Origin: Aquabacterium sp. A3
GTDB lineage: Bacteria > Pseudomonadota > Gammaproteobacteria > Burkholderiales > Burkholderiaceae_C
Direction of reading: 5' to 3'
DNA: 64,000 bases
Assembly: GCF_038069945.1 (NCBI RefSeq)
Contig: NZ_JBBPEV010000001.1
Location: forward strand, 1,612,001-1,676,000
In this document: piece by piece, positions 19,576 to 28,673 of the stretch
Numbering within the stretch: the stretch's first letter is position 1
Layout of the letters: every line of letters begins with the position of its first letter
Notes under the pieces: generated by a model
Told to the model about the DNA's origin: nothing
The model's input: only the letters and a program-made list of their open reading frames with translations
Databases searched by the model: none
Made by a program: the position numbers and the translations under genes

Positions 19576-19590
19576 TCAGAATACGTCTGA
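19576..19590. promoter_or_regulatory. Inverted repeat upstream of the lipoprotein gene
   Basis: TCAGA-ATACG-TCTGA, 22 nt before the ATG of the large lipoprotein gene in a locally AT-richer stretch. It could be an operator; there is no supporting promoter element I can defend. Confidence 0.25.
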
Positions 19591-19612
19591 CATCAATCGG
19601 GTAGTACTGATC

Positions 19613-21955
19613 ATGCATAAAAAGTTTAGGGGATGGTGGCACCGCGCGTGCTTGGCAGCACTGGCGTGCCTATTGACGGCATGCGGCGGTGGTGGGGGCG
19701 ATACTCCAGACAGCGGAGACTCAACCCGGCCGTCTGCGGAGACAACAGAGACCGCACAAGGTATTTGGGTCTCTGCGGGCGCCCACGTCGAAGGTCTCAC
19801 TCAACCCTCACTCATCCTGACCCTCAATGGCTCGCAGGACATTGTGGTCAACGCGGATCGCATCGCCCGCTTCCCCACATCAGTTAAGAAGGGGGAACGC
19901 TATTCCATTGAGGTGCGCCGCAACCCGCGATATCAAACGTGCGGAGTCACAGAGGGGGGTGAAGGCGTCGTCAGCAGCGCCGCGCCGCCCACAGCCAAGG
20001 TGGTTTGCGAAGACCTCAAGATCGATCCACTGGCATTGCCAACGCTGCCAGTCGTTTTAGGATCAATCTCTGGATTGAGCGCTTCAGGCCTGCACCTTCA
20101 ATTGTTATCTAACGATGGGGAAGTGCTGGAAACCAGCATCGTACCGTCTACGGCCAAGTCATTCGCGTTTGAACGCGCGCCCACCGTCTCTGCTGGTGGC
20201 AGCGTCAACGGCTACGTGGTTGTTGGTCAACAACCTGTCGGGCAAGCCTGTGAAGTGCTCGGCCATGTTGGAGACCTTCCGGAGACCACATTACAGGTGG
20301 TTTGCCACCGGGTGAGTACCGCGGCAGGATTCAACCTGGAAACCACCAGCATCGCCGTGACCGTGGAAGAGGGAGAGGAACCAGCCCCTCAAATCGTATG
20401 GGGAAGTGTGGTGGGTGCCAATGCACCGGTCACGTTCTACGTCGAGCACAACGACGCTGCCGTCGCGTGGGCTGGCGCCCGCCAAGCCCGCACAACCACC
20501 AGCGGTTTTATTTGGTTCGGCCTTAAAGCCGCAAACTACAACCGCTCCCCGAGCCCTGGCACGTACAAAGACACCATCAAGGTCTATGCGTGCTACGACA
20601 CCTCTTGCAAGAGTCAGGTACCTGGCAGTCCCAAGCAAATTCAGGTCGAGTACACCATTCGTCGCGAAACGCCACCAACACCGCTTTCGGTCTCTCAGCG
20701 CGCGGTGGCCTTCACTCAAGCCCCCGGACACAGTCGTCTTTCGCACAACATAAGCGTGACCCCGCCGTCAGGCTCTGATGGCGATTGGATCGCAGAAACG
20801 GACGCCCATTGGTTGAACGTCTTCACGGACACAGCGAATGGCGTGCTGTCACTGAACGCCTCGCCCGCGGGGCTGTCAACCGGCATGCACTACGCAACGG
20901 TCACGCTGAGCTCGCCGGGGCATCCGGACAATGTTTCTGTGCCCGTCAAGGTCGGGCTCTTCGTCTCGACAGCAACCCCTGCCAGCGAACTGGCCTCCGG
21001 CACAGGTGCCAGCAAGACGTCACCTTATTACATGCAACGAGTGGCCGATCCGCTCAGGCCATGGTTGTACGTCCCGAAGGACAAACAGGTGCTGGCAGTG
21101 AACGTGTACTCAGGCCAGACAGAACGCACACTGACCTTTGACAACCCAGTCTGGCAGGTACTGCCGTCGGACGATGGGCAGCGGCTTTACGTCTATGACT
21201 CGCAATACACTACCCACGTGTTCGATGGCGAGCGCTTGGAGTTGATCAACCGCTACAAATGCAATCGACTCGATGCCAGCAACAGCACTGGCGAATATGA
21301 CGGTTTCCCGCTCATGCTCCAGGTTCGTGTTGAAAACACCGCTTACTTGGTGCAGTCCAACTGCCATGGCACCATGTTCCTGGAACCGGATACGGGTCGT
21401 CTGGCAGGCATGATGAATGGCCTGATGGGTATCGATCGATACGCCGTCAGCCGCGCCGGAGACGTCGGCTACCATCTGTTGAGCAGGTGGTCAGGCATTC
21501 GGATCGGGCACAGACTGGCTTTCAGAAAAACCGCCAGCGGCGAGGTCTATGTGCTCACAGCCTCTGACTACATCCAGTGGCCGTCAACTCAAGGACTGTC
21601 TGATCTGGCCGTTGTGCTGTCGGGCGATGAACTGTGCGGCGCTTCCACCGGCAGCACAATCATCACGTGCGTTGACGGCCTAAGCCTCAAATACACTATC
21701 CCGCACTTCTCCATCGAGCCCGACGCCCTTGTCTATGACGTCGAAGCCAGTGATGCTGATGTCATATACGGTGCCATATATTGGGGCAACTCCGGAATGG
21801 CGAAGATCAAGCGTCTGGACAGACGCGCCACGGCGCCTGCATGGACCGACGTCGCCACCGTCATGGCGGGACCTTACGTCAAACCGGGCGAAATGCGACT
21901 ATCGAGCGACGGCTTGAGGCTGGTCTTTGATCAGTTGATGCTCTCAACCCCTTAA
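19613..21955 (+). CDS. Large secreted lipoprotein with BACON-like and propeller-like regions, function unknown
   Basis: 780 residues. Lipoprotein signal peptide with lipobox LLTAC (Cys24) followed by GGGGGD, a common outer-membrane lipoprotein lead. Residues about 40-330 hold Ig-like beta segments with paired cysteines. About 352-452 is BACON-like (SVSQRAVAFTQAPG, DAHWLNVF, GMHYATVTLSS). From about 470 a repeated WD/NHL-like strand pattern (RPWLYVPKDKQVLAVNVYSG, QVLPSDDGQRLYVYDSQ) suggests a beta propeller. Base composition is visibly lower in GC than the flanking genes, a possible sign of later acquisition. No neighbour explains it; a surface binding or matrix role is a guess. Confidence 0.75.
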   Translation: MHKKFRGWWHRACLAALACLLTACGGGGGDTPDSGDSTRPSAETTETAQGIWVSAGAHVEGLTQPSLILTLNGSQDIVVNADRIARFPTSVKKGERYSIEVRRNPRYQTCGVTEGGEGVVSSAAPPTAKVVCEDLKIDPLALPTLPVVLGSISGLSASGLHLQLLSNDGEVLETSIVPSTAKSFAFERAPTVSAGGSVNGYVVVGQQPVGQACEVLGHVGDLPETTLQVVCHRVSTAAGFNLETTSIAVTVEEGEEPAPQIVWGSVVGANAPVTFYVEHNDAAVAWAGARQARTTTSGFIWFGLKAANYNRSPSPGTYKDTIKVYACYDTSCKSQVPGSPKQIQVEYTIRRETPPTPLSVSQRAVAFTQAPGHSRLSHNISVTPPSGSDGDWIAETDAHWLNVFTDTANGVLSLNASPAGLSTGMHYATVTLSSPGHPDNVSVPVKVGLFVSTATPASELASGTGASKTSPYYMQRVADPLRPWLYVPKDKQVLAVNVYSGQTERTLTFDNPVWQVLPSDDGQRLYVYDSQYTTHVFDGERLELINRYKCNRLDASNSTGEYDGFPLMLQVRVENTAYLVQSNCHGTMFLEPDTGRLAGMMNGLMGIDRYAVSRAGDVGYHLLSRWSGIRIGHRLAFRKTASGEVYVLTASDYIQWPSTQGLSDLAVVLSGDELCGASTGSTIITCVDGLSLKYTIPHFSIEPDALVYDVEASDADVIYGAIYWGNSGMAKIKRLDRRATAPAWTDVATVMAGPYVKPGEMRLSSDGLRLVFDQLMLSTP

Positions 21956-21967
21956 CCTATCGACCAC

Positions 21968-22552
21968 TCAATCCAGCCAACTCAATCGCCCATGCGCCGC
22001 CTCATTGAGGCGCTGCTGCAAGCCTGAGGCAAGGGGCTCATCCACCTCGAAGTCAAAGCTCACGGCCTCGCCATGGCGCACCTCGGTCAAGGTGGCCCCG
22101 GCCAGTTGCAGCTCTCGCCGCACCAGGCCCTCCAGCGCATACGGGGCCTCGCACACCAGCGCCCGTCGGCGCACGATGGGCACCTTCTCGGCCTGCAGCA
22201 GGGCCTGGGCCACGGTGTCGGTGTAGGCGCGCACCAGACCGCCCGCGCCCAAGGGCGTGCCCCCGTAGTAACGCACCACCGTGGCCAGCACGCCTTCCAG
22301 GTCTTGCCGGCGCAGCACTTCCAGCATGGGGCGCCCGGCGGTGCCGCTGGGTTCGCCATCGTCCACGGCCGCCGATTGCCCACCCGCCAGCAAGGCCCAG
22401 CACACATGCGTGGCGGTGGGGTGTTCGGCCCACAGCGCCGCCACGATGGCCTGGGCCGCCGCGCGGTCGGGCACGGCCTGCACACAGCCAATGAAGCGGC
22501 TTTTCTTGATGACCAGTTCGCTGTGAACCGCCGCGCTCAAGGTGAGGGGCAT
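21968..22552 (-). CDS. YigZ/IMPACT family protein (UPF0029)
   Basis: 194 residues of the YigZ family. The N-terminal IMPACT domain carries the conserved VIKKSRFIGCVQ, ATHVCWALLAGG, DDGEPSGTAGRPMLEVL and VVRYYGGTPLGAGGLVRAY blocks, followed by a ferredoxin-like C-terminal domain. E. coli YigZ is structurally known but its function is not established. Its convergent neighbour, the lipoprotein gene, ends 12 nt away. Confidence 0.93.
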   Translation of the reverse strand: MPLTLSAAVHSELVIKKSRFIGCVQAVPDRAAAQAIVAALWAEHPTATHVCWALLAGGQSAAVDDGEPSGTAGRPMLEVLRRQDLEGVLATVVRYYGGTPLGAGGLVRAYTDTVAQALLQAEKVPIVRRRALVCEAPYALEGLVRRELQLAGATLTEVRHGEAVSFDFEVDEPLASGLQQRLNEAAHGRLSWLD

Positions 22553-22560
22553 GGTCGCCC

Positions 22561-24330
22561 TCAGGCCCGCACACGCGCCACCCGGGTGGCGTTGCGGCCA
22601 GCGGCCTTGGCCGCGTACAGCGCGTCATCGGCGCGGGCCAGCAGGCGGTTCAGGTCCAGGCCGTGGGTGCGGGCATCGGCCAGGCCGATGCTCACCGTCA
22701 GTTGCACCGGCGGGATGTTGTCACCCACCTCCACCCACTGGCTGCCCACGGCTTCACGCAGCCGATCGGCAAACCGCTCGGCGTCTTCGGGCTCGCAGTA
22801 GCTCAGCAGGGCCACGAACTCTTCACCGCCCAGGCGGGCCACCACATCACCCTGGCGCATGCTGTTGCGCAGCGTCTGGCCAATGGCCACCAGGGCATGG
22901 TCGCCACCGGCATGGCCCACGCTGTCGTTGACGCGCTTGAAGTGGTCCACATCGATGAGCATGACCACCACGTTGAACTCGTGGCGACGGGCGCGTGCCA
23001 GTTCGGCCTCGGCCACCTCGAAAAACGAGCGGCGGTTGGGCAAGCCCGTGAGGAAGTCGGTGGACGACTGGGCGCGCAGGCTGTCGATCAGCTGATCGCG
23101 TTCTTTTTCCAGCGCGTCGCGCGACTGGGTGGCCACCCGCAGTGTCTGGATGCCGACCACGATCTGCCCCAACTCTTCCGACGAGGGCCCCGCCGGCAGA
23201 GGGTGGCTCAGGTCACCCCGACCGAGGGCGTGCAAGGCCTGGGCCGCCTGGGACAGCGGGTTGACGAAACGGCGGTAGGCCATGTGCAGCATCCACAGCA
23301 GCAACACCAGGCCCACGGCGGTCATGGCGCCCACCATCACCATCGTGCGCAGCGACTGGGCCTGGGCCGCAGCGCTGCGGGCATCGGCTTCTGTGAGCTG
23401 CACATCGCGCAGGGCGACGATGGCGTCCATGGGCGGAACATAACGCGCGGCAAACTGGCCGGCATCCACCGGATACAGGCCATGGCTGTGGCCGGCGTCC
23501 AGCACCTCGCGCAACAAGGCGCCGGCCTGCCCGAAGTAGTCCTGGTCCATGCGGGCATGGGCTTGAAGAACGCCGGGCGAATGCTCGCCCAGACTCATGC
23601 GCACGTGCAAGAGGTCGTGCAGCTGGGCGATGCGGCCCTTGACCTGCTGGATGCCCGTCAGTTCATCGGGCAGAAAGGGGCTTTGACGGGTGAGCGCCGG
23701 GGTGAACAGCGAGCCCAGCAGGCCGGCGTATTCACGCAGCTCGGCCGCCAGCCGCGCCCCCAGCACGCTGGGCGCCAGCATGGGATCAGCCTGCTGGGCC
23801 ATGTCGGCAAACAGCATGACCGAGGGCGTGAGCATGGGCACCAGTTGCACCATGCCTTGCACGGCGGCGCGGATCTCGCCTGGCTCGCGCAGCGCGCGGG
23901 GCTTGGCGGCCAGGGCATCGACCCGGGTGCGGGCCTGGGTCAAGGCCAGCCGAAAGGCCGCCACCTGCTGACGCGCCCGGTACGACGAGCCCGTCACGGC
24001 GGTGTCTCGCAGCACGGCGTTGAGCTGCGAATAGGCCACGTCGGTGCGCAGGCGCGCGATGTGCAGGCTCTCGCGCTGGGCGGCCGTGCCGCGGGCCTCA
24101 TCGGCCCCCAGCATGGCGTTGGCGGGCCCACGCTCTCGCGACACCATCTCAGAGGCCAGCAAGGCCAGCCGCAGGCGGGACACGGCCTGCTGGGCCTGTT
24201 CTGCGCGATCGAACTGCCGCCATTCAAGCAGCATGAGGCGCGACACCACCACCAGGATGGCCAGCACCAGGCAGATGGCGATGAGTCGAAACCACCCCCG
24301 CAATGTGAGTGAGCGCTTGTCTTGAGGCAT
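22561..24330 (-). CDS. Membrane-bound diguanylate cyclase (GGDEF)
   Basis: 589 residues from ATG 24330; a GTG at 24357 is an alternative, and neither start has a strong ribosome-binding site. TM1 lies near residues 14-35 (LIAICLVLAILVVVSRLMLL). A long helical periplasmic sensor follows (MVSRERGPANAMLG resembles nitrate/nitrite-sensor-type helices), then TM2 near 335-355, a HAMP-like linker and the GGDEF domain. The active site is GGEEF (501-505), and an RxxD inhibitory site, RQGD (492-495), is present, so product feedback is expected. It makes cyclic-di-GMP from two GTP. It lies 8 nt upstream of the yigZ-like gene on the same strand. Confidence 0.93.
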   Translation of the reverse strand: MPQDKRSLTLRGWFRLIAICLVLAILVVVSRLMLLEWRQFDRAEQAQQAVSRLRLALLASEMVSRERGPANAMLGADEARGTAAQRESLHIARLRTDVAYSQLNAVLRDTAVTGSSYRARQQVAAFRLALTQARTRVDALAAKPRALREPGEIRAAVQGMVQLVPMLTPSVMLFADMAQQADPMLAPSVLGARLAAELREYAGLLGSLFTPALTRQSPFLPDELTGIQQVKGRIAQLHDLLHVRMSLGEHSPGVLQAHARMDQDYFGQAGALLREVLDAGHSHGLYPVDAGQFAARYVPPMDAIVALRDVQLTEADARSAAAQAQSLRTMVMVGAMTAVGLVLLLWMLHMAYRRFVNPLSQAAQALHALGRGDLSHPLPAGPSSEELGQIVVGIQTLRVATQSRDALEKERDQLIDSLRAQSSTDFLTGLPNRRSFFEVAEAELARARRHEFNVVVMLIDVDHFKRVNDSVGHAGGDHALVAIGQTLRNSMRQGDVVARLGGEEFVALLSYCEPEDAERFADRLREAVGSQWVEVGDNIPPVQLTVSIGLADARTHGLDLNRLLARADDALYAAKAAGRNATRVARVRA

Positions 24331-24418
24331 GTGTTGTGAACACCGGTGGCCGCGCACGGGGGCGGGTGCGCTAACCTTCGGGCTCTGATTCTCTCATCTG
24401 AAAATCCCGGAGTCGACC

Positions 24419-25915
24419 ATGTTCGCCCCTCGCTTGCGCCTGATCACCCTGTTGTGTGCCACCCTGATTGCGGGGTGCGGCACCCCCATGGTCAACCCGG
24501 TGACCGGCGAAACCGAGCGCACCGTGATGGACGAAGCGGCCGAGGTGAAGGCCGGCCAAGAGGCCCACCAGCAGGTGCTGCAAGAGTACGGGCGCTACGA
24601 CAACGCCGCGCTGCAGAACTATGTGAACGGCATCGGCCAGAAGCTGGCGGCGCAATCGCACCGCGCGCACCTGCGCTGGACGTTCACGGTGCTGGACAGC
24701 CCCGAGATCAATGCCTTTGCCCTGCCAGGGGGCTATGTGTACGTGACGCGGGGCATCATGGCCTACATGGACAGCGAGGCCGAGCTGGCCGGGGTGCTGG
24801 GCCACGAGATCGGCCACGTGACGGCCCGCCACGGGGCGCAGCGCGCCACGCGCCAGCAGACGGCGGGTCTGGGCGTGCTGGCGGCCACCGTGCTGGGCGC
24901 GGTGCTGGAGGGCCAGGGCGTGCGGGGCGCCACCGACCTGGCCAGCCAGGTGTCGCAAACCGCGGCGGCGGGCTTCATCGCCTCGTACAGCCGCGACCAG
25001 GAGTTGCAGGCCGATCAACTGGGTGCCGAGTACCTGGCACGCACCCAGTATGACCCCCGCAACATGGTGGACGTGATCGCCTTGCTGAAAAACCAGGAAC
25101 GCTTTGCCGCCGAACTGGCGCGGGCCGAAGGGCGCCAGCCGCCCAGTGGCCCAAGCTGGCTGGCCTCGCACCCCAGCAACGATCAGCGGCTGGCCCACAT
25201 CCTGTCGGTGGCCGATGTTTACAAGGGACAGTACACCGACGACGGCCGCACCCGTTACCTCAATGCGATCAATGGCATGCGCTTTGGCGACAGCCCGGCG
25301 CAAGGGCTGGTGCGCGGACAGGCGTTTTTACACCCCGAGCTGGACGTGGCACTGACCGCCCCGGCGGGGTGGAAGGTGATCAATGGCAGCGACGCCGTCA
25401 CCCTGGTGAACGCCGCCGGCGATGCAGGGCTGGTGATGCAGCTGGCGCCCGCGCAGGCCGGCAGCGACCACAGCGCCGTGATTCGCCAGATGCTGCAGCC
25501 GGTCAGCGGACAGACCAGCACCCGCACGCTCAATGGCCTGAAGGCCACGCACTTCAACGGTGTGGTGCGCACGGCGCAAGGGGCCCAGTCGGCGGCCCGC
25601 GCGACCGTGGTCAGCGGCCCCGGTGGTCGCACCTACCTGTTGCGCTACGTGGCGCGCAACGCGCAGGCCTTGCAAGGCGCGCTGGCCCAGGTGCAGGCCG
25701 CAGAGGGCAGCTTCAGGGCCATGACGGCGGCCGACCGCCGCGCAGCCCAACCCTGGAGCGTGCGCACGGTGGCATTTCCCAAGGGCGGGTTTGCCGAACT
25801 GGCACGGCAATCACCCCTGAGCCCCCAGGCCGAGGCCCATCTGCGGCTCATCAACAGCCTGTATGGCGCCAACCGGCAGCCTGCCGTGGGGCAGGTGGTG
25901 AAGACGGTGCGCTGA
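24419..25915 (+). CDS. M48-family lipoprotein metalloprotease
   Basis: 498 residues. Lipoprotein signal with lipobox LIAGC (about Cys20). The M48 zinc motif is HEIGH at residues 129-133 (LGHEIGHVTARHG), and the third ligand is expected in the downstream QELQADQLGAEYL segment. The C-terminal half beyond about residue 300 is an extra domain (LDVALTAPAGWKVINGSDAV) typical of the longer BepA/LoiP-like secreted M48 proteins of betaproteobacteria. It probably acts in the periplasm on misassembled outer-membrane proteins, as family members do; substrate not shown. Confidence 0.92.
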   Translation: MFAPRLRLITLLCATLIAGCGTPMVNPVTGETERTVMDEAAEVKAGQEAHQQVLQEYGRYDNAALQNYVNGIGQKLAAQSHRAHLRWTFTVLDSPEINAFALPGGYVYVTRGIMAYMDSEAELAGVLGHEIGHVTARHGAQRATRQQTAGLGVLAATVLGAVLEGQGVRGATDLASQVSQTAAAGFIASYSRDQELQADQLGAEYLARTQYDPRNMVDVIALLKNQERFAAELARAEGRQPPSGPSWLASHPSNDQRLAHILSVADVYKGQYTDDGRTRYLNAINGMRFGDSPAQGLVRGQAFLHPELDVALTAPAGWKVINGSDAVTLVNAAGDAGLVMQLAPAQAGSDHSAVIRQMLQPVSGQTSTRTLNGLKATHFNGVVRTAQGAQSAARATVVSGPGGRTYLLRYVARNAQALQGALAQVQAAEGSFRAMTAADRRAAQPWSVRTVAFPKGGFAELARQSPLSPQAEAHLRLINSLYGANRQPAVGQVVKTVR

Positions 25916-25954
25916 GCCGGCCCGCACGGGCGGGCACCGCCTCAGTGCGGCCCC

Positions 25955-26143
25955 TCAGTGCAAGGCCGCCTGCCGGGGCTCCCAGTCCATCAAGGCACTG
26001 GCGCCTTCCACCAGCTTCCACAGGTGGGGCGGCATCTGGAGGATGCGTTCTGGCGTTCGGGCATCACGCACCCACGCGCCGATTTCGGCGTGCTGGTCGG
26101 GCGTGAGCAACTGGAGCACAAGCATCTCGTCGAGCAGCTTCAT
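25955..26143 (-). CDS. Small protein of unknown function
   Basis: 62 residues (MKLLDEMLVLQLLTPDQH at the start). It is a credible gene because a near-perfect Shine-Dalgarno sequence, AGAGGAGG, stands 6 nt before ATG 26143 and the codon choice follows the local pattern. The sequence is amphipathic, mainly helical, with ILQMPPHLWKLVEGASALMD in the middle. No family recognised. It is convergent with the M48 gene and divergent from a PEP-CTERM gene. Confidence 0.65.
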   Translation of the reverse strand: MKLLDEMLVLQLLTPDQHAEIGAWVRDARTPERILQMPPHLWKLVEGASALMDWEPRQAALH

Positions 26144-26166
26144 GGCAACCTCCTCTCGCCAGTGTC

Positions 26167-26182
26167 TGATCCGAATGGATCA
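26167..26182. promoter_or_regulatory. Inverted repeat in the divergent region before the PEP-CTERM gene
   Basis: TGATCC-GAAT-GGATCA, 24 nt upstream of the small gene's start and within the 210-nt divergent region. Possible operator; function unknown. Confidence 0.25.
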
Positions 26183-26353
26183 AAACCGTGGATTCACTAT
26201 CGCACAAGCGGCCCCTTGGCGTCTGCCAAACAATGCGGCCATGACGCCACAAAACCTTGAATGAGGGGGTGGTCCATCCCTAAGCTTTGGCATGGGCAGC
26301 GCGGGCGCGGGCGTGAATACTGCACGCCACATGTTCATGCAAAGGAGTTCGCC

Positions 26354-27103
26354 ATGCTGCCCACGTCCCTGCCTTCCCTCACCTTGACGGTCGCCGTGGC
26401 GCTGGCCGGCGTGGCCAGCCCGTGGGGGCCCAGCGCTCAGGCCGCGCAAGCCTACAGCGAAACCTGGAACGACGGCAGCCTGGCCGGCTGGAGCGCGGGC
26501 ACCACCTCCAGCGCCGTGAGCAACCCGGGCGACTACCTCGAAGTGAGTCGCCTGGACACGCAGTTTGGCACCTCGGCGCTGACCACCCTGCCGGCCGCCA
26601 CGGGCGACTTCAGTGGCAGCGCCTGGACGGTGTCGGTGGACCTGAGTCGCCTGCTGACGCCCGAAGAACGCTTGCTGGAGGCCATCTTTGGCGCCAAGAC
26701 CCAGGATGCCTGGCTGCGTCTGCGCTACAGCAGCCCGGGCTTCAATGGTTGGCGTTACCAGCTGAGCGACAAGCTGGACACCGACTGGACCACCTACACC
26801 GTCACCTTCGATGCCGACTGGACAGACACCGAAGCCCTGGCCAACGGCTGGGTGACCGACCTGGCCGATGGCGCAGGCAGCGTGTCATGGGCGCAGACCC
26901 TGCAAGACGTTTATCAGACCAGCGTGCGGTTCGAGCTGGGCAACACTCAGCGCATCGGCGTGGACAACTTCGTGCTGACACCCGTGCCCGAACCCAGCAC
27001 CTGGGCGCTGGCCCTCACGGGACTGACGGGGCTGATCTGGCGCGCACGGCGCCGTGCCACAGCCACCACCCCCAAGCCGGCCAGCAGCAGGGCCCAGGCC
27101 TGA
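26354..27103 (+). CDS. PEP-CTERM exosortase-sorted secreted protein
   Basis: 249 residues. ATG 26354 is chosen because AAAGGAG lies just upstream and a Sec signal peptide follows (LTLTVAVALAGVASPWGPSAQA). The mature part is beta-rich (WNDGSLAGWSAGTTSSAV onward), resembling extracellular carbohydrate-binding-like domains. The C-terminal sorting signal runs from VPEPSTWALALTGLTGLIW to the basic cluster RARRRA. A 15-residue tail follows the basic cluster. The last 157 nt overlap the convergent gene, whose own PEP-CTERM signal lies in the same overlap. Confidence 0.88.
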   Translation: MLPTSLPSLTLTVAVALAGVASPWGPSAQAAQAYSETWNDGSLAGWSAGTTSSAVSNPGDYLEVSRLDTQFGTSALTTLPAATGDFSGSAWTVSVDLSRLLTPEERLLEAIFGAKTQDAWLRLRYSSPGFNGWRYQLSDKLDTDWTTYTVTFDADWTDTEALANGWVTDLADGAGSVSWAQTLQDVYQTSVRFELGNTQRIGVDNFVLTPVPEPSTWALALTGLTGLIWRARRRATATTPKPASSRAQA

Positions 27104-28599
27104 GGCTCGGGCACCGGGGTGGTGATGGTCACGCGGTAAGCCAGGAACATGGTGTCGATGTCCACGGCATCGGCATAAGCTTCGCCCGCGTGAAAGCCAT
27201 CGGTGGTGGCGAAGTCGTTGTCGTTGGCCACGAACAGGAAGTAGTCGTCCGGGTGGTCCGGGTCCTGCGCAGACAGCAGCGCCAGGCCCTCCCACTTTTC
27301 TGACAGGTTGCGCAGGCCCGGCAGGTTGCCATTGCTCAGACCGAAGCGCGCCAGTTCGGCCGCGTCGTTGATGTCCAGCCAGGCCTGGTATTGCACTGGC
27401 GTGATCCCGTCCTTGAGCACGCCACCCGGGGCGATGATGGCCTCGTCGGCCGAGCCCAGGATGTTGGTGGCGCCATCGAGGTCGATCACGTCCACCCGGC
27501 GCAGCAGCGACTGCTCGGTGCCCACGGCAAAGCCATTGCTGTCACGGGGCAGGATGAGCAGCTCGGTGTCGGACACCGCCAGGATCTCGCTTTGCGCGGC
27601 CACGCGGGTGCCGCTGCCTTGCTGGAAGGACGGCAACTGCACCACGTACTCACCGGTGATCTGCACGTCGTCCAGGTTGCTGATGTCGTAGGTGAAGAGC
27701 CGCGTGTGGTCGCGCGTGGCGCTGGAGCCGCCCGTGCCGCCGTCCTGGCGGGCGGCGCTTTGCAGCGCGACGAACAAAGTCTGGCCATCGGGCGACAGAG
27801 ACAGCCCCTCAAAGCCCTGGTTGTTCTGGCGGCCAAAGCTCGGGTTGCCCGGTGTGGGTGCCAACTGACCAGGCCCGGGGTTGTTGGAGCTGTAGTCGCT
27901 CACCCCATTGCGGATGGGACGCACCGAGCTGGCCACAGGCAAGGCGCCCATGAACTGGCCTGCCGCCGAGAATCGGTAAATGGACGGCCCGTATTCATCG
28001 CTGACCAGGCGCGAGCCATCGCGCAGGATGACCACGCCTTCGGCGTCCAGCGACAGCTTGCCGTTGCTGGCCTGGGGCAACTCGGGCCAGGCACTGGTGG
28101 CCGGGCGTGCACCGCCCGCAGCCACGCCACCGGGCACCGGGTCCAGCCCGCTGAACAGGCGTTGCCCCCCATCCGGCAGGCTTTCATACAAGCGGGTGGC
28201 CTGGGTCAGGGTCAGCTGGATCTGGCCAATCCCATGGCCTGCGCTGCCGGTCGACACCGGGGTGAACTGCACGGCCAGCTCGTTCAGGCGCGGTGCGTAG
28301 TCGATGGTGCCGGCGATGTTGTAGCCGCGATCGGGCGACACGAGGAAGGTGCCGCTGTAGCTGTTGCCCACGCGCTGCCAGGTGCTGGCGTCGGCAAAGA
28401 GGCCCGAGACCGAACCAAAGGTTTCACCGTGCTCGTCGCGCAGGTTGGCCGGCAAGGTGCCCACACCCACGAGCCCCTGAACAGTGAAGCTGCGGCCTGA
28501 GGCCTGGATGGTTTGCGCCGATGCGGGCCAGGCCAGGCAGGCCAGGACGGCGGCCCCCAGCAAGGGGCGCCAGTGACGGAGGGTGGACGTGCGGGTCAT
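26947..28599 (-). CDS. Phytase-esterase-like secreted protein with PEP-CTERM signal
   Basis: 550 residues. ATG 28599 has GGAG 8 nt upstream and gives a signal peptide (LLGAAVLACLAWPASAQ). The body matches the 'esterase-like activity of phytase' propeller domain: LDAEGVVILRDGSRLVSDEY, GPSIYRFSAAGQ, GFEGLSLSPDGQTLFVALQS and KWEGLALL...DYFLFVANDND. The PEP-CTERM signal VPEPQAWALLLAGLGVVAVARRR lies at about 496-518, but an unusual 32-residue tail continues after the basic cluster. That tail is read antisense to the neighbouring gene's PEP-CTERM signal. A Pho-box-like array lies upstream, which would fit phosphate-responsive control. Confidence 0.88.
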   Translation of the reverse strand: MTRTSTLRHWRPLLGAAVLACLAWPASAQTIQASGRSFTVQGLVGVGTLPANLRDEHGETFGSVSGLFADASTWQRVGNSYSGTFLVSPDRGYNIAGTIDYAPRLNELAVQFTPVSTGSAGHGIGQIQLTLTQATRLYESLPDGGQRLFSGLDPVPGGVAAGGARPATSAWPELPQASNGKLSLDAEGVVILRDGSRLVSDEYGPSIYRFSAAGQFMGALPVASSVRPIRNGVSDYSSNNPGPGQLAPTPGNPSFGRQNNQGFEGLSLSPDGQTLFVALQSAARQDGGTGGSSATRDHTRLFTYDISNLDDVQITGEYVVQLPSFQQGSGTRVAAQSEILAVSDTELLILPRDSNGFAVGTEQSLLRRVDVIDLDGATNILGSADEAIIAPGGVLKDGITPVQYQAWLDINDAAELARFGLSNGNLPGLRNLSEKWEGLALLSAQDPDHPDDYFLFVANDNDFATTDGFHAGEAYADAVDIDTMFLAYRVTITTPVPEPQAWALLLAGLGVVAVARRRARQISPVSPVRASAQVLGSGTGVSTKLSTPMR

Positions 28600-28673
28600 G
28601 ACAGGAGCTCCAAAAAACGATCGCCACGCCCAAAGCCTGGTCGGTGGCTCAGGCGACAGCGTGATGGCCCCAT

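Noticed and set aside
25916..25931. Terminator after the M48 protease gene
   Set aside because: The GCCCG-CA-CGGGC stem is very short and has no T-run, so it is not reported as a terminator.
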